This document shows, piece by piece, positions 14,144-15,140 of a stretch of 15,140 bases of DNA. The notes beneath the pieces were generated by a model. That model worked only from the letters and a program-made list of their open reading frames with translations, was not told the origin of the DNA and did no database searches. The position numbers and the translations under genes were made by a program. The stretch's first letter is position 1. Every line of letters starts with the position of its first letter. Source of the DNA: Thermoflexales bacterium (GTDB lineage: Bacteria; Chloroflexota; Anaerolineae; Fen-1058); NCBI GenBank assembly GCA_017882055.1, contig JADGQE010000032.1:1-15140 (forward strand), in the 5' to 3' direction.

Positions 14144-15139
14144 TCAGAATTCGCCGGACGCCAGGGACAGGACCAGACGAAAACCGATACCGGCGTGGAA
14201 GTAGTCGGGAACGAACCTGAGACGGCCAGCACAGCGAGCGACCCAAGCATTGTAGAACCACGTCCCGCCTCGCAGCACTCGGTACTTCTCATCAATAACA
14301 TTCGTCCATTCCCACACGTTGCCGCTCATGTCCCATGCTCCGACCGGACTGACACCCTGCGGATAGGTGCAAACTGCTGTCGTTAAAATGCCAGTCTTCT
14401 TGTCTTCATCTGGGTTTGGATCATTTTCCTTCGTGTTTGCGCGTGTAACTTAAAATTCGTTTCCCCATGGGTATACACGTCCATCTATGCCTCGTGCCGC
14501 ACGTTCCCATTCTTCTTCAAGCGCCAAACGCACCCGATAGTCAGCAGGTCGGGGCGCCAGCGCATCCTTCGTCTGGATGTCTTTCAACTGAGCGTTTTGC
14601 CAGTTGCTATATGCTTCAAATTCATGCCAGGTTACGCCGACTACAGGCAAGACTGGATTATTCAATTCCGCGTAGTTCCAATAATATGGACAGCGCCGCT
14701 TGTCCACCGTGCGCTCGTTGATCATGTCGATTACTTCTTGGCGCAATTTCACATCTTCGATCCAGAGATAAGCATCCGGTTTGACCTGCGCGCCGTTTCG
14801 CCACGCCCAACCTTCTTTGCTCCACCACTGTTGATCCTCATAGCCGTCCGCGTCGATGAAGCCTTGAACTGCGCGTTGGTCACGGGATATTTGGCAATCC
14901 AATAACGATACTTGATCTCGCGTTCTTCTTTCTCGTCGTCATACAAGAACTTTCCGGCTGGCACTTCCACAAAGTGATCGAGATCGTCAGGCTGCCAGCC
15001 CAGGCGGCCGAGGACTAATCCGGCACGCCGGCGCAAGATCGGCTTGACCTCGGCCTGCTGCATCATCTTCACGAGCTGCTGCATAACCTGAGCCGCCGCG
15101 CGCTGCCCGACACCGGTTTTACCCACGTCAAGCAGCGCC
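14144..15139 (-). pseudogene. FGE-sulfatase (formylglycine-generating-enzyme) fold gene, 3' part, disrupted
   Basis: The frame is open from the window edge. It begins with helical sequence (RAAAQVMQQLVKMMQQAEVKPILRRRAGLVLGRLG), the usual lead-in before an FGE domain in larger conflict-type proteins. The FGE domain follows: VEVPAGKFLYDD, YWIAKYPVTNAQF, GYEDQQWWSKEGW, PVVGVTWHEFEAYSNW, RLALEEEWERAARG, GRVYPWGNEF, MSGNVWEW, RVLRGGTW and GIGFR. The coding frame breaks twice. A one-base loss near 14861-14870 (where AAGGGCTTC would restore the frame) shifts it, and TAA at 14450-14452 interrupts the same frame between WGNEF and VTRANT. It is either a recent pseudogene or carries sequence errors. The 5' part lies outside the window. 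It ends 158 bases before the Bell-like gene on the same strand. Confidence 0.8.
14180..14260 (-). other. Candidate diversity-generating retroelement variable region
   Basis: The last strands of the FGE fold read RGGTW, then FYNAWVARCAGRLRFVPDYF, then HAGIGFR. This fits the template-derived pattern seen in retroelement targets, where Asn (AAC/AAT) codons become varied: GG-S/T-W-nnn-A-nn-x-RCA-n-R-nRnn-PD-nnnnn-IGFR. Thirteen of the fourteen candidate variable codons (14189-14257) end in C or T, as adenine-only change of AAY codons would leave them; the remaining one is TGG. No reverse transcriptase or template repeat lies in the window, so this is a pattern-based call. Confidence 0.4.
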
Positions 15140-15140
15140 T

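Noticed and set aside
13819..14301. 160-aa minus-strand frame overlapping the Bell-like and FGE genes
   Set aside because: It is out of frame with both well-supported genes. A TTG after the strong Shine-Dalgarno could start a piece of it, but after 13985 it is only the shifted frame of the Bell-like gene.

Overview
The window is about 15.1 kb of moderately GC-rich bacterial DNA, probably from a Chloroflexota (Anaerolineae-like) genome or metagenome bin. That placement is an inference. It rests on Chloroflexota-style proteins (TPR-like N-terminus fused to membrane helices, an LPxTG-like tail after a Thr/Pro-rich stalk, glycosidase-like fold proteins with SH3b/C39 partners), on short palindromic mobile repeats, and on a STAND/caspase conflict locus of the kind common in filamentous multicellular bacteria. 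No rRNA, tRNA or CRISPR array is visible.

Left half, + strand (1-7500). The window opens inside the last 55 codons of mraZ. It is not followed by rsmH, as it usually is, but by an envelope-type gene set: a TIM-barrel glycosidase-like protein (266-1552), a TPR/multi-helix membrane protein (1628-2731), a small lipoprotein (2828-3349), a C39 peptidase-SH3b-SH3b-glycosidase fusion (3447-5426) and an M23 metallopeptidase (5447-5944). Spacing is tight and each gene has a plausible ribosome binding site, so this is probably one transcription unit for cell-wall or extracellular polymer processing. After a 148-bp palindromic mobile repeat come a single-helix coiled-coil protein (6176-6589), a good intrinsic terminator (6654-6690) and a cell-surface stalk protein with an LPPTG tail (6844-7497).

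Middle (7498-8029). This gene-poor gap separates convergent genes. It holds a second mobile repeat with the same ends as the first but another core, and a perfect 23-bp hairpin.

Right half, - strand (8030-15140). Read in the direction of transcription, this is a conflict or programmed-death type locus. It contains a formylglycine-generating-enzyme (FGE) fold gene broken by one frameshift and one stop codon, whose C-terminus looks like the variable region of a diversity-generating retroelement target. Next come a small Bell/HeLo-like putative membrane-perforating effector (13985-13482), two stacked palindromes, a 949-aa NACHT-type STAND ATPase (13328-10479), an unrecognised 373-aa protein (10475-9354) and a caspase-like protease (9352-8030). 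The last three are translationally coupled.

The most striking observation is that the Bell-like protein, the STAND ATPase and the caspase all carry the same short motif, GD-x-V-x-x-DKI-x-x-QIN. It sits at the C-terminus of the effector, the N-terminus of the ATPase and the middle of the caspase. This is the layout expected of prion-like or beta-solenoid signal transmission from an NLR sensor to its effectors. Here one sensor may drive two effectors, a membrane toxin and a protease, with an uncharacterised fourth component encoded between them.
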